From Segatella copri (GTDB lineage Bacteria; Bacteroidota; Bacteroidia; Bacteroidales; Bacteroidaceae), in the NCBI RefSeq assembly GCF_949820605.1, contig NZ_CATKVU010000006.1, forward strand, positions 3,080,001-3,144,000: a stretch of DNA of 64,000 nt, given 5' to 3'. The translations under genes were made by a program, and so were the position numbers. Each line of letters opens with the position of its first letter. The stretch's first letter is position 1. The notes below the pieces were generated by a model. It was not told the DNA's origin. It saw only the letters and a list, made by a program, of their open reading frames with translations, and ran no database searches. Positions 33,524-42,182 of the stretch are shown here, one piece after another.

Positions 33524-34552
33524 TTAAAATTTGATTTCTTTCAATGTTCTTGTCAGGAACCCACCTTTGTTCAGCTTCTGAGCCAAATTTACCGCTTGCT
33601 TTTTCATCTCCTTTTTCTGTTCCGGGGTAAGATTGGCAAGTTTGTCATCCAGCTCTTCCAGCGAACGGATGGTTATACCTGCTCCAGCTTCTTCGATGAT
33701 AGGAGCTACGGCAGCTTCTTTCCAGATGATGAGCGGCAAACCGGCACGGAGGTAGAAGGATACCTTATGAGGAGAATTCCATTTCAGGTATTGCCCGTAT
33801 TCTCCCGAGCATCCGTCAAGAGAATCGCCGTCCCATACCAGTCCGAAGTCGGCATCTATATGCTTGATAAACTCCTCTGATGGTACAAAGCCCTGATAGG
33901 TAATCAGAGGATTGTTTTGCAAGCCTTGTAGACCTTCTTTGTTTCCACAAACCAGTAATTGCCAATGGCTCAATGTCTTGGAAAGTTCTATCAGAAATGA
34001 ATTCTTCTTCATACTCAAGGCTCCGGCATAGACAACCTTTACCTGTTCTCTTTCTGTTACTTCTTCCGAGCATTTTGATTCAGAACGATAGTCGAATAAG
34101 CCCAGGGCACCAACTGGCTTCTGTAACCCATGCTCTTTGAGCCATCCTTTCATCTTCTCGTTTGATGCAATGATGTAGTCACTATTCGAAAGACGGTTTA
34201 TCTCTTTCTGGATGGTAAGCTTCTTTCTGCGGAAAGAACCGAGGTCGTGAATCAGGGAAACCGTTTTGGCTCCTTTCAGATGAGCTACATGGCAGAGAAA
34301 CGAAAAATACTTCTTGACAGGATATTGCAAGAACAGCACATCGTCTTTCTGGAGTAAGATACAGGCACGGATGACGCCTATTAAGTCTAGGAAGAAAGCC
34401 AATATCTTGCTATTCCTGATTGTGCGTGGTAAGCCAAGATTGATGGCTCCCATTTCTGCAAGCGTATCCTCGTTGTCTGTTTTTGCTTTATTGCCGGCGC
34501 TTGTCAGATTATAATAGTTGCGGCTAATATAACAGAGTCTTTTTTGTTCCAT
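33524..34552 (-). CDS. Galactofuranosyltransferase-like glycosyltransferase (GT-B)
   Basis: 342 residues from the ATG at 34552 (a TTG six bases upstream is less likely). Features: YISRNYYNLTSAGNKAKTDNE at the N-terminus, DDVLFLQYPVKKYF, VSLIHDLGSFRRKK, VVYAGALSMKKNSFL, and the donor-site region FGLVWDGDSLDGCSGEYGQYLKWNSPHKVSFYLRAGLPLIIW. This organisation is that of beta-1,6-galactofuranosyltransferases such as WbbI. Together with glf in the same operon it indicates a galactofuranose-containing surface glycan. The specificity is inferred, not proven. Confidence 0.82.
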   Translation of the reverse strand: MEQKRLCYISRNYYNLTSAGNKAKTDNEDTLAEMGAINLGLPRTIRNSKILAFFLDLIGVIRACILLQKDDVLFLQYPVKKYFSFLCHVAHLKGAKTVSLIHDLGSFRRKKLTIQKEINRLSNSDYIIASNEKMKGWLKEHGLQKPVGALGLFDYRSESKCSEEVTEREQVKVVYAGALSMKKNSFLIELSKTLSHWQLLVCGNKEGLQGLQNNPLITYQGFVPSEEFIKHIDADFGLVWDGDSLDGCSGEYGQYLKWNSPHKVSFYLRAGLPLIIWKEAAVAPIIEEAGAGITIRSLEELDDKLANLTPEQKKEMKKQAVNLAQKLNKGGFLTRTLKEIKF

Positions 34553-34584
34553 ATTCAATAGTTTTGAAGTGAGATGTATTTGAA

Positions 34585-35355
34585 CTATAATTCTAGCTGG
34601 AATGGAATTTCGTGCTTCTTTCCATATTTGGTCCAGAACCTAGCCCGTTCTTTCATCACATAGGCTACAGCCTTGTCGGTATCTATGTTGCGCAGCAAGG
34701 CATATTCGCTTACTAAGATACGGGTGAATTCTTTTGGCCCCCAGAATCTTCTGAGATTATAAAGTCCTTTCTTCTCGCTTACTGGTCCGAAATTCATTCT
34801 GTTGATATCTACCAGCATGAAATGGAAGCCTTCTTCATCTTGTTTCCAGAGAATATTGCCTGGTGTAAAGTCCTTATGGAGGATTTCATGCAGATGAATG
34901 TCTGCAGCGAAATGGGCTAAGGCTTTTGCCAGATATTTATATTCTTCCGGTTTAGCGTCTGCCACCTCATAGAGTGTATGACCGTAGTCACACTGGATTG
35001 TGATAAGATAGCTATATCCTAAGATATTCAGAAAGTTACGCTCTTCAATGAGAGCTAAAGGTTCAGGAGTATTGATACCTTTTCTTTTCAGAATCATAGG
35101 ATATTCGAATGCCCGTTGACCTTTTGGCTTCCTGATATTCCAGGAATAAATGAGTTTGTTTTGTCCATGTGGTTCATGAAAGCGCTTTACGTTAACCTGT
35201 GTTCCATCTGGTGCAGTAAGTACCTTGATGAGGTTGCGCCCCGTATAAATCACACGTCCTTCCTTCTCGAAAACATCAGGGATGCTCTCTAGGAAGTCTT
35301 TCAGATATTCGTATTTAGGATTTATCTTAATCTTTCTCATTCTTATTCTGATCAT
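34585..35355 (-). CDS. LPS core / Kdo kinase-like protein (WaaP/InaA fold)
   Basis: 256 residues (an in-frame ATG at 35340 would give 251). Protein-kinase-like features: VNVKRFHEP (ATP Lys), catalytic loop LHEILHKDFTPGNILW (HxDxxxxN), and metal-binding VDINRM in place of DFG. Enzymes of the lipopolysaccharide kinase family phosphorylate Kdo or heptose of the inner core. It is the first gene of the six-gene operon. A truncated relative of its C-terminus lies at 24825-24908. Confidence 0.85.
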   Translation of the reverse strand: MIRIRMRKIKINPKYEYLKDFLESIPDVFEKEGRVIYTGRNLIKVLTAPDGTQVNVKRFHEPHGQNKLIYSWNIRKPKGQRAFEYPMILKRKGINTPEPLALIEERNFLNILGYSYLITIQCDYGHTLYEVADAKPEEYKYLAKALAHFAADIHLHEILHKDFTPGNILWKQDEEGFHFMLVDINRMNFGPVSEKKGLYNLRRFWGPKEFTRILVSEYALLRNIDTDKAVAYVMKERARFWTKYGKKHEIPFQLEL

Positions 35356-35410
35356 TTAAAATGAATGTTTCAATTTCCTCCATTTGCATTACTCGTATCC
35401 ATCTTGTCTT

Positions 35411-36610
35411 TTATTCTTTCTGTCTCAACCAGTCTAATACATATTGCTGCTTGATGCCGTCATGGAATATCTGTGGATCATTGTCAAGCGTCAACAGATA
35501 TTTGGGATAATTATCTGGTATAGATTGCAGGGGAGCCAATTCTCGTTTCATCGTATCCTCATTCCTTACGCTAAGTGAAACCTGGTAATAAGATTTCCGT
35601 ACACCTTGAATAACAACGAAATCAATTTCCGCATCACCTACCTTGCCAACATAGATTTCTCCGCCTTGGCGCGCCAATTCCAGATAGACGACATTCTCCA
35701 ATACATGCCCCAAGTCGCCTCCCTTGGTACCATTGATGACATTGCGTAAACCAACATCCGCAAGATAGTACTTTTGTCCTGTCTTCAACAGTTGCTTTCC
35801 CTTGGCATCATATCTCGGAACAGAATAGAAGATATAACTGTTCGTTAAGGCAGAGATATAGTTTTCAACAGTATGCGAAGTGATTTTTCTTCCCAAAGAA
35901 TTCATCGTGTCGCTGATACGCTTGATGACGGAAATGTTGCCAATATTATCGGCAAGAAACCGAACAATGCTCTCTAACATCATGACGTCCGTTATCTTCT
36001 TGCGACTCACCACGTCTTTCAGTACTATCGTATTGTACAACCCCCTAAGGTATTCACGTACCATCTCGCGGTCGTTTTTGATTTGCAAGACATAAGGGAA
36101 TGAACTCTTCTCGATATATTCACGGTAAGCCGCCTCAAGGTTCGTGTCAGAGGGCATCGATTGGAGATATTCATTGAAAGAGAATGGGAATAACTTGATT
36201 TCTACATATCTGCCTGTAAGCAAGGTTGCAATTTCTCCTGACAAGAGATAGGCGTTGGAGCCAGTCACATAGATGTCTACATTATCTAATAAGAATAAAC
36301 TGTCTATCGCCTTTTGGAATCCATCTACCATCTGAATCTCATCCAAAAAGAGATAGTTCATCTTTCCTGAACAGAGATTCTTCTTGACGTGAGAATACAA
36401 AGCCTTATAGTTGAGGAATGGCTCATTGTCTAAGTCTTCAAAGTTGAGCTCTTGCACCTGATTATCAGACACGCCTTCAACAAGAAGCTTCTCACGAAAC
36501 ATCCTCAAGAGAGATGACTTGCCGCAACGACGGATACCAGTCACCACTTTTATTATTCTCTTGTCTCTCCATCTTTCCAGAAGAGACATATACTCTGTAC
36601 GTTCTATCAT
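35411..36610 (-). CDS. AAA ATPase with DUF4143 domain
   Basis: 399 residues from ATG 36610 (MIERTEYMSLLERW); an in-frame start at 36691 would add 27 residues with no similarity to the family and would overlap the promoter. AAA_14 domain: VVTGIRRCGKSSLLRMF (P-loop, about 20-35), YLFLDEIQMVDGFQKAIDSL (Walker B), YVTGSNAYLLSGEIATLLTGRYVEIKLFPFSFNEY. DUF4143: YYLADVGLRNVINGT, HVLENVVYLELARQGGEIYVGKVGDAEIDFVV (nuclease-like E..D..). Function unknown; members are common single genes in Bacteroidota and archaea. It has its own promoter and lies between the glycan operon and lipid A acyltransferase gene. Confidence 0.88.
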   Translation of the reverse strand: MIERTEYMSLLERWRDKRIIKVVTGIRRCGKSSLLRMFREKLLVEGVSDNQVQELNFEDLDNEPFLNYKALYSHVKKNLCSGKMNYLFLDEIQMVDGFQKAIDSLFLLDNVDIYVTGSNAYLLSGEIATLLTGRYVEIKLFPFSFNEYLQSMPSDTNLEAAYREYIEKSSFPYVLQIKNDREMVREYLRGLYNTIVLKDVVSRKKITDVMMLESIVRFLADNIGNISVIKRISDTMNSLGRKITSHTVENYISALTNSYIFYSVPRYDAKGKQLLKTGQKYYLADVGLRNVINGTKGGDLGHVLENVVYLELARQGGEIYVGKVGDAEIDFVVIQGVRKSYYQVSLSVRNEDTMKRELAPLQSIPDNYPKYLLTLDNDPQIFHDGIKQQYVLDWLRQKE

Positions 36611-36634
36611 AAGTAGAAAAAATGAATTACGCTG

Positions 36635-36704
36635 CAAAGATATGAAATATTTGCGAGAAAAACGAAACGCATTGCATTTTTCTTTCGACAATTCGTGAGA
36701 ATTG
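36635..36704 (-). promoter_or_regulatory. Promoter and small palindrome upstream of the DUF4143 ATPase
   Basis: Minus-strand TATCTTTG at 36642-36635. A perfect inverted repeat CAATTC-GTGA-GAATTG (36689-36704) lies about 50 bp upstream. Confidence 0.5.
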
Positions 36705-36792
36705 CAGTGCGCTGCATTTTTTTTGTCGGCTTATATTGAGGTGCCAAAAGGATAATATCTATATCAGATAATAATCATGCCTTTTCGCATTC

Positions 36793-37719
36793 TCATGATT
36801 CTATAGGAATTACTTTCCCCTTTACCACTTCATATCGCTTGTCAAACTCCTCCTTGGTTCGCTTCCACCTGTTATGTGTCCATAAATAATAAGGTGGATT
36901 CTTGCGGATGGTTTCTTCCAGCATCTGGAAGAAGCGACGGGTAATCTCGTGCTCCGGCAGGGAGTTCGGATTGCGGGTGATGAGTTTGTAGGTTGCTGTA
37001 TAGTAGCCTCGCTTAGGGCGAGACATCTCTACATAGAACACGGCATCGTTCATCTTCCTCATAATTCTCTCGCCGCCAGTAAACACTGGGGTTTCGGGAT
37101 GGTTGAGGAAAGGAAGCCACAGGTGGATGTTTTCCCACTTGGGGCCCTGGTCGCTGATGTAGCCGAAGATGCTGCGGATATTCTTGCGTTTGTAGTCTAC
37201 GAGATATCGGAGGATGTCCTTCTTTGGGACAGGCACTCCGTTTTCTTCGTGAGAGCGGATGCGCTTGAAGAGTTCATCAAAAGCTTTATTGTACAGTGGA
37301 TGATAGATGAGGCCCATGATGCGGCTTTTGGGCAGTTCGATGCCTACACATGAGAGCCACTCCCAGTTGCAGTAATGACCGAGGATGGCTGCCACATCCT
37401 GACCTTCCTGGAAACATTGTTCCACTTCTTCGCTGTTATATACCTTGAATCGGCGGCGAAGTTCCTTATCGCTGATGCTCAGAAGTTTAACTGCCTCGAA
37501 GAAGTAATCGCTGAACCAGCGGTAGAATTTCTTCTCGATGTCAATAATCTCTTCTTCTGATTTCTCAGAGAAGGAGGTGGTGAGATTCTTACGCACAATG
37601 CCTCTGCGGTACTTGATGACGTAATACATCATGAAGTACTCGAAGTCGGCGATGCAATAGAGCAGCCTGAAAGGCAGCAGCGATATTGCATAAAACAGCG
37701 CATAAACAATCTTTGTCAT
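36793..37719 (-). CDS. Lipid A acyltransferase (LpxL/HtrB-like)
   Basis: 308 residues. An N-terminal hydrophobic anchor (IVYALFYAISLLPFRLLYCIA) is followed by the acyltransferase motif AAILGHYCNWEW (HX4E, the Bacteroidota variant of HX4D), SRIMGLIYHPLYNKAFDELF, SDQGPKWENIHLWLPFLNHPETPVFTGGERIMRK. It moves an acyl chain from ACP to lipid A precursor at the inner membrane. Downstream of the MsbA-like exporter gene on the same strand, so lipid A acylation and export are neighbours. Confidence 0.92.
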   Translation of the reverse strand: MTKIVYALFYAISLLPFRLLYCIADFEYFMMYYVIKYRRGIVRKNLTTSFSEKSEEEIIDIEKKFYRWFSDYFFEAVKLLSISDKELRRRFKVYNSEEVEQCFQEGQDVAAILGHYCNWEWLSCVGIELPKSRIMGLIYHPLYNKAFDELFKRIRSHEENGVPVPKKDILRYLVDYKRKNIRSIFGYISDQGPKWENIHLWLPFLNHPETPVFTGGERIMRKMNDAVFYVEMSRPKRGYYTATYKLITRNPNSLPEHEITRRFFQMLEETIRKNPPYYLWTHNRWKRTKEEFDKRYEVVKGKVIPIES

Positions 37720-37796
37720 AAGTCCTATGATTTACACCTTATTATATATAAGCAAGAATGCTACTTAACATTTAATATTCAACACTTAACAGTATA

Positions 37797-39650
37797 TTAC
37801 ACCTGCTGCATATCATGCAACTTCTTGTAATATCCTTCTTTTTTTATCAGCTCCTCATGAGTACCGCGCTCCACAATCCTTCCCTCATGCAATACGCAGA
37901 TTTCGTCTGCATGTTTGATGGTACTCAGTCGGTGGGCCACAGCTACGGTGGTACGGGTCTTCATCAATCTCTCCAAGGCATCCTGAACCAGGCGCTCGCT
38001 CTCGGTATCGAGGGCTGATGTTGCCTCATCGAGGATGAGGATAGGAGGATTCTTGAGGATGGCACGGGCGATGCTGACACGCTGGCGCTGGCCGCCAGAG
38101 AGTCTGCCGCCTCGGTCTCCAATATTTGTATCGAAACCATGCTCCGACTTGGTTATGAACTCGTAAGCATTGGCTATCTTAGCTGCATTGGCTATTTCCT
38201 CATCCGTAGCATCGGTCTTGCCGAATCGGATGTTGTCCTTGAAACTTGCATTGAAGAGGATAGCCTCCTGGTTTACATTTCCTATCAGCATGCGAAGGTC
38301 ATGTACGGCAAGGTCTTTCACATTAATGCCATCAATCAGCACCTCGCCTTCCTGTACATCATAGTAACGAGGAATCAAATCTACCATCGTACTCTTACCG
38401 CTACCGCTCTGACCAACAAGTGCAACAGTCTTGCCTTTTGGTATCACGAGATTGATATCCTTTAATACATATACCAGTTCTGCGCTCTTTCGGTCGGTAT
38501 AGGCGAAGGAAACGTGGCGGAACTCTATCTGATGTTCGAAGCTGCTGATATGTTTAGGGTTCTCCTTGTCCTTGATTTCCACCTCAGCCTGCAGAATCTT
38601 GTCGATACGCTCCATACTTGCCAATCCCTTTGGGATATTGTAACTCGCCTTGGAGAATTCCTTCAGCGGGTTGATGATGCTATAGAGCATCACGAGATAG
38701 AAGATGATGGTAGGACCGTCGATTCTGCCGTAATCCAGAACCAGGATACCGCCAAACCACAATACCACTACGATGAGGATAGTTCCCAGAAACTCACTCA
38801 TCGGGTGAGCCATCTGCTGGCGGATATTTACACGCATGATGTTGTCGCGGTAGCTGCTGTTAACCTGATTGAAACGCTTGTTCATCTTTTCTTCTGCACA
38901 GAACGCCTTGATGATGCGCAAGCCGCCTAGGGTTTCTTCTACCATACTCATCGTGTCGCTCCAAAGTGCCTGTGCCTCGATACTGTGTGCCTTCAGTTTC
39001 TTGCCCACTACTCCCATGAACCAGCCGAAAGGTGGTACAAAGAGGATGGTGAAGAGGGTGAGCTGCCAACTGATGCAGATCAGCGTAACGAAATAGAAGA
39101 GAATCAGGATAGGGTTCTTGAAGAGCATATCGAGCGACGACATGATGCTGTTCTCCACTTCCTGCACATCACCGCTCATGCGGGCAATGATATCTCCCTT
39201 GCGCTCCTCGCTGAAGAAACCGAGCGAGAGACTGTTTATCTTCTGGTAAATCTGGTTGCGGATGTCTCTTACGATACCTGTACGGATAGGTATGATGGTG
39301 GCTGACGAGAGAAAATAGGTTCCCGTCTTGAGGAATGTCATGAAGGCTAGGAATATGCCGATGACCAAAAGGGCTGTTGATGCACTATGGACAACAATAA
39401 ACTCCTGAATATAATAATACAGGTTATTGGTTGCAACCTCCTTGATGCTACCCCAATCTCCATTCCAGTGCATATACTCGTTGACACGGATACCACCATC
39501 TACTTTGAACAGGATTTGCAGGATTGGTATCAAGGCTGCAAACGAAAAGATGTTCAATACCGCAGACAGGATATTGAACAGGATTGACAGTCCCAGATAC
39601 TTCTTGTATGGAGGGACGAATCGGCGTAAAATTTGCAAGAATTCCTTCAT
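37797..39650 (-). CDS. ABC transporter, MsbA-like lipid/glycan exporter
   Basis: 617 residues from ATG 39650 (MKEFLQILRRF); an in-frame start at 39686 falls inside the terminator of miaB. The N-terminal membrane domain (about 1-330, six helices) is fused to an ATPase: ALVGQSGSGKSTMVDL (Walker A), RLSGGQRQRVSIARA (signature), ILILDEATSALD (Walker B), AHRLSTIKHADEI (H-loop). A half-transporter acting as homodimer. Context beside an LpxL-like enzyme supports lipid A-core flipping. The -7 box TATATTTG ends only 5 bp before the ATG, hinting at a leaderless mRNA. Confidence 0.92.
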   Translation of the reverse strand: MKEFLQILRRFVPPYKKYLGLSILFNILSAVLNIFSFAALIPILQILFKVDGGIRVNEYMHWNGDWGSIKEVATNNLYYYIQEFIVVHSASTALLVIGIFLAFMTFLKTGTYFLSSATIIPIRTGIVRDIRNQIYQKINSLSLGFFSEERKGDIIARMSGDVQEVENSIMSSLDMLFKNPILILFYFVTLICISWQLTLFTILFVPPFGWFMGVVGKKLKAHSIEAQALWSDTMSMVEETLGGLRIIKAFCAEEKMNKRFNQVNSSYRDNIMRVNIRQQMAHPMSEFLGTILIVVVLWFGGILVLDYGRIDGPTIIFYLVMLYSIINPLKEFSKASYNIPKGLASMERIDKILQAEVEIKDKENPKHISSFEHQIEFRHVSFAYTDRKSAELVYVLKDINLVIPKGKTVALVGQSGSGKSTMVDLIPRYYDVQEGEVLIDGINVKDLAVHDLRMLIGNVNQEAILFNASFKDNIRFGKTDATDEEIANAAKIANAYEFITKSEHGFDTNIGDRGGRLSGGQRQRVSIARAILKNPPILILDEATSALDTESERLVQDALERLMKTRTTVAVAHRLSTIKHADEICVLHEGRIVERGTHEELIKKEGYYKKLHDMQQV

Positions 39651-39655
39651 AGGTG

Positions 39656-39663
39656 CAAATATA
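39656..39663 (-). promoter_or_regulatory. -7 promoter element (TATATTTG) of the exporter gene
   Basis: Minus-strand TATATTTG, 5 bp from the preferred ATG. Confidence 0.5.
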
Positions 39664-39673
39664 GTGCTTTTTA

Positions 39674-39704
39674 AGAAAACCGCCAAACTTTTGGCGGTTT
39701 TTCT
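39674..39704 (-). terminator. Terminator after miaB
   Basis: AGAAAACCGCCAAA (39674-39687) / TTGGCGGTTTTTCT (39691-39704) with a 3-nt loop; on the minus strand the stem ends in TTTTCT. Confidence 0.8.
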
Positions 39705-39774
39705 TGTTTATATTCTGTTTTTTCTTTCAGAAGAGTCTTTTTATTCAGAAAAAGCTGTTCTGAAGAGTTTGGGG

Positions 39775-41109
39775 TTACTCCTTTACTTCTTCTCCGAAGA
39801 GAGTAGCAGAGGTAGAACCGGTGATGCGAACCTTCACGAACTCTCCGATATGGTGGTTACCCTTATCAATGACAACCGCCTTGTTCTGTTCTGTTCGGCC
39901 CATCATCTGCTCGCGGCTACGCTTGCTGAAGTTCTCGATGAGGATGGTGAATACCTTGCCCTCATCCTTCTTGTTCTGCTCGGCACTCACCTCGGTCTGC
40001 AACTTGATAAGTTCGTTGAGGCGGGCTATCTTGGTTTCCTCAGAAACGTTGTCTGGCAGATGCTTGGCGGCATAGGTGCCCGGGCGCTCTGAATACTTGA
40101 ACATGAAGGCGCTGTCGAATCCTACTTCCTTCACCAGCGAGAGGGTTTCCTGATGGTCTTCCTCGGTCTCGTCGTGATAACCCACGAAGATGTCGGTGGT
40201 GATGCCGCAGCCTGGAATGATACGCTTGATGTCGGCGATGCGCTGCAGATACTCCTCACGGGTGTATTTGCGGTTCATCAGCTTCAGAATCTTGTTGCTT
40301 CCGCTCTGTGCAGGGAAGTGGATGTGCTTGCAGAGGTTTGGTTCTTCGGCAATGGCGTGGAGAATGTCCTCGGTCATATCCTCTGGGTTAGAGGTGGTGA
40401 AGCGTACTCGCATATCCGGTACAGCCTTGGCTACCATGTGGAGGAGCTCGGCGAAGGAAAGACTGCCTTCCTCGCGCTTGCCCGATGGCGAGAGACCATA
40501 ACTGTTTACATTCTGTCCCAGCAGGGTAACCTCCTTGAAACCACGCTGCTGCAAATCGCGAACCTCACGCAGGATGCTCTCGGCATCGCGGCTGCGCTCA
40601 CGTCCACGGGTATAAGGCACGATGCAGTAGTGGCAGAAGTTGTTGCAACCGCGCATGATGCTTACGAAACCGCTCACTCTGTTGCCACCGATGCGCTGAG
40701 GTACGATGTCATGGTAAGTCTCGGTCTTAGAGAGTTCGATGTTGATGGCATTGGTACCCATCTCGCACTGCGCAATCATATCCGGCAGGTTGAGATAGCT
40801 GTCTGGTCCGCAAACCAGGTTGGCATAGTGGTTCTGGATGAGATCATCCTTCACGCGCTCTGCCATACAGCCCAAAACGCCGAGAATCACCTTTCTTCCC
40901 TTTTTCTGCTCTGCATGCAGGGTGTCGAGGCGATGATAAATCTTGTTCTCAGCATTCTCGCGGATACTGCAGGTGTTCATGAAGATGGCATCAGCCTCTT
41001 CTTCTTTCTCACAAATTTCGTAGCCAGCCATCTGCATCACAGAGGCAACTACTTCACTGTCTGCCACGTTCATCTGGCAGCCATAAGTCTCAATAAATAG
41101 TTTCTTCAT
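39775..41109 (-). CDS. miaB: tRNA-2-methylthio-N6-dimethylallyladenosine synthase
   Basis: 444 residues. The N-terminal UPF0004 domain binds a [4Fe-4S] cluster through TYGCQMN, MNTCSIRE and GVLGCMAE; the radical-SAM domain has GCNNFCHYCIVPYTRGRERSR (CxxxCxxC). A TRAM domain ends the protein (GKVFTILIENFSKRSREQMMGRTEQNKAVVI). It thiomethylates i6A37 of tRNAs reading UNN codons. Length and motifs are normal. MtaB-like paralogues lack the exact NNFC.YCIVPY run, so miaB is preferred. Confidence 0.95.
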   Translation of the reverse strand: MKKLFIETYGCQMNVADSEVVASVMQMAGYEICEKEEEADAIFMNTCSIRENAENKIYHRLDTLHAEQKKGRKVILGVLGCMAERVKDDLIQNHYANLVCGPDSYLNLPDMIAQCEMGTNAINIELSKTETYHDIVPQRIGGNRVSGFVSIMRGCNNFCHYCIVPYTRGRERSRDAESILREVRDLQQRGFKEVTLLGQNVNSYGLSPSGKREEGSLSFAELLHMVAKAVPDMRVRFTTSNPEDMTEDILHAIAEEPNLCKHIHFPAQSGSNKILKLMNRKYTREEYLQRIADIKRIIPGCGITTDIFVGYHDETEEDHQETLSLVKEVGFDSAFMFKYSERPGTYAAKHLPDNVSEETKIARLNELIKLQTEVSAEQNKKDEGKVFTILIENFSKRSREQMMGRTEQNKAVVIDKGNHHIGEFVKVRITGSTSATLFGEEVKE

Positions 41110-41162
41110 TGTTCTAGATGAATTCTATTCGTTTATAATGTTATTGTAATTAAAATATGTAA

Positions 41163-42182
41163 CTATCTGAATCTCAGTCGCGAAGAAGGAGTATAGTGCT
41201 CTATCATTCCCTTCGATACTGCCATCAATGCAAAATAGATGACGACGGCAGAGATGAAACCGGCGATGGCATCTATGAGATAATGCGCCTGAATATATAC
41301 GGTAGCCAAACACAGGAAGATGTAGAATGGCAGCATCACGTATAGCATTTTTCTGTTGCCGGTATGCCAGACCAGGAGCATGCCGATGGTGCTCACGCCC
41401 ACATGCGAACTTGGGAAAGCGGCTGTAGGACGCTCGCCGGCGTTCTTGGCGTCTTCTACAAGCTGGTAGAAGATTCCATCGGTGTAACCCGGTGTCGGCA
41501 GGCAGTTAGTATGGGTGTTGAAGTAATCGCCCAAAGCCGGGAAGATGCCTTTGGTTATTTCTGATATTCCTACTGCATCAAAGTAGAAGGTCGGGCCCAC
41601 TACCGGTACATAGATGTAGAAGAGATAGTAGATAAAGAAACTGGCGAGCATGACAAATGCAGCTCTTTCAGCCTCATAATATCTGCAGAAGAAATAATAG
41701 AATGTAACCAATGCAATCATCGGATAATACATAAAGTAGCCCATCGACATCAGTTCGCTTACTGCAGCCCAAGGCATGGTTTTGGCAAAGAGCAGGGCGG
41801 GCTGACATCCGAAAAGATCCTGCTCCCAACCTGCAAAGATATGGTCGAGGTTGGGGAACATGCGGTTGATTTCGTAGGTGTCGGGATACCACCAGGCAAG
41901 CAAAGCCATCTGGGCAATGATGCGCACCATCTTGGTGATGCGGCAAGGTATCATGCGGTATACAGCCCAAAGAGCGATGGTCATGACGAGCACTCTCAGT
42001 CGTCCCCAGAGCATAGCTTCCGGGTTTACGAGTTTGGTATAGGTAAAGAGCATGGTGATAATGGTGATTGCCATATATCCCAGCATGACCCATTCCAGTG
42101 TCATCAGTCCCTTCTTCGGGTTCTTGTCTATCTTGAAATAATCTTTTATCACGCTTCTTATTAGTTTATAATTTACAGCCAT
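41163..42182 (-). CDS. PAP2-superfamily membrane phosphatase/transferase
   Basis: 339 residues, about six to seven membrane segments. PAP2 motifs lie in the second half: AAFPSSHVGVSTIGML (PSxHxG) and YIQAHYLIDAIAGFISA (third motif, HxxxD); the first motif region is not obvious. The size and N-terminal helices resemble inositol-phosphoceramide synthase-like PAP2 proteins of Bacteroidota rather than small phosphatases, so it could act on phospholipids, sphingolipids or undecaprenyl pyrophosphate. Its start codon overlaps the end of the epimerase gene by 10 bp, showing translational coupling. Confidence 0.82.
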   Translation of the reverse strand: MAVNYKLIRSVIKDYFKIDKNPKKGLMTLEWVMLGYMAITIITMLFTYTKLVNPEAMLWGRLRVLVMTIALWAVYRMIPCRITKMVRIIAQMALLAWWYPDTYEINRMFPNLDHIFAGWEQDLFGCQPALLFAKTMPWAAVSELMSMGYFMYYPMIALVTFYYFFCRYYEAERAAFVMLASFFIYYLFYIYVPVVGPTFYFDAVGISEITKGIFPALGDYFNTHTNCLPTPGYTDGIFYQLVEDAKNAGERPTAAFPSSHVGVSTIGMLLVWHTGNRKMLYVMLPFYIFLCLATVYIQAHYLIDAIAGFISAVVIYFALMAVSKGMIEHYTPSSRLRFR

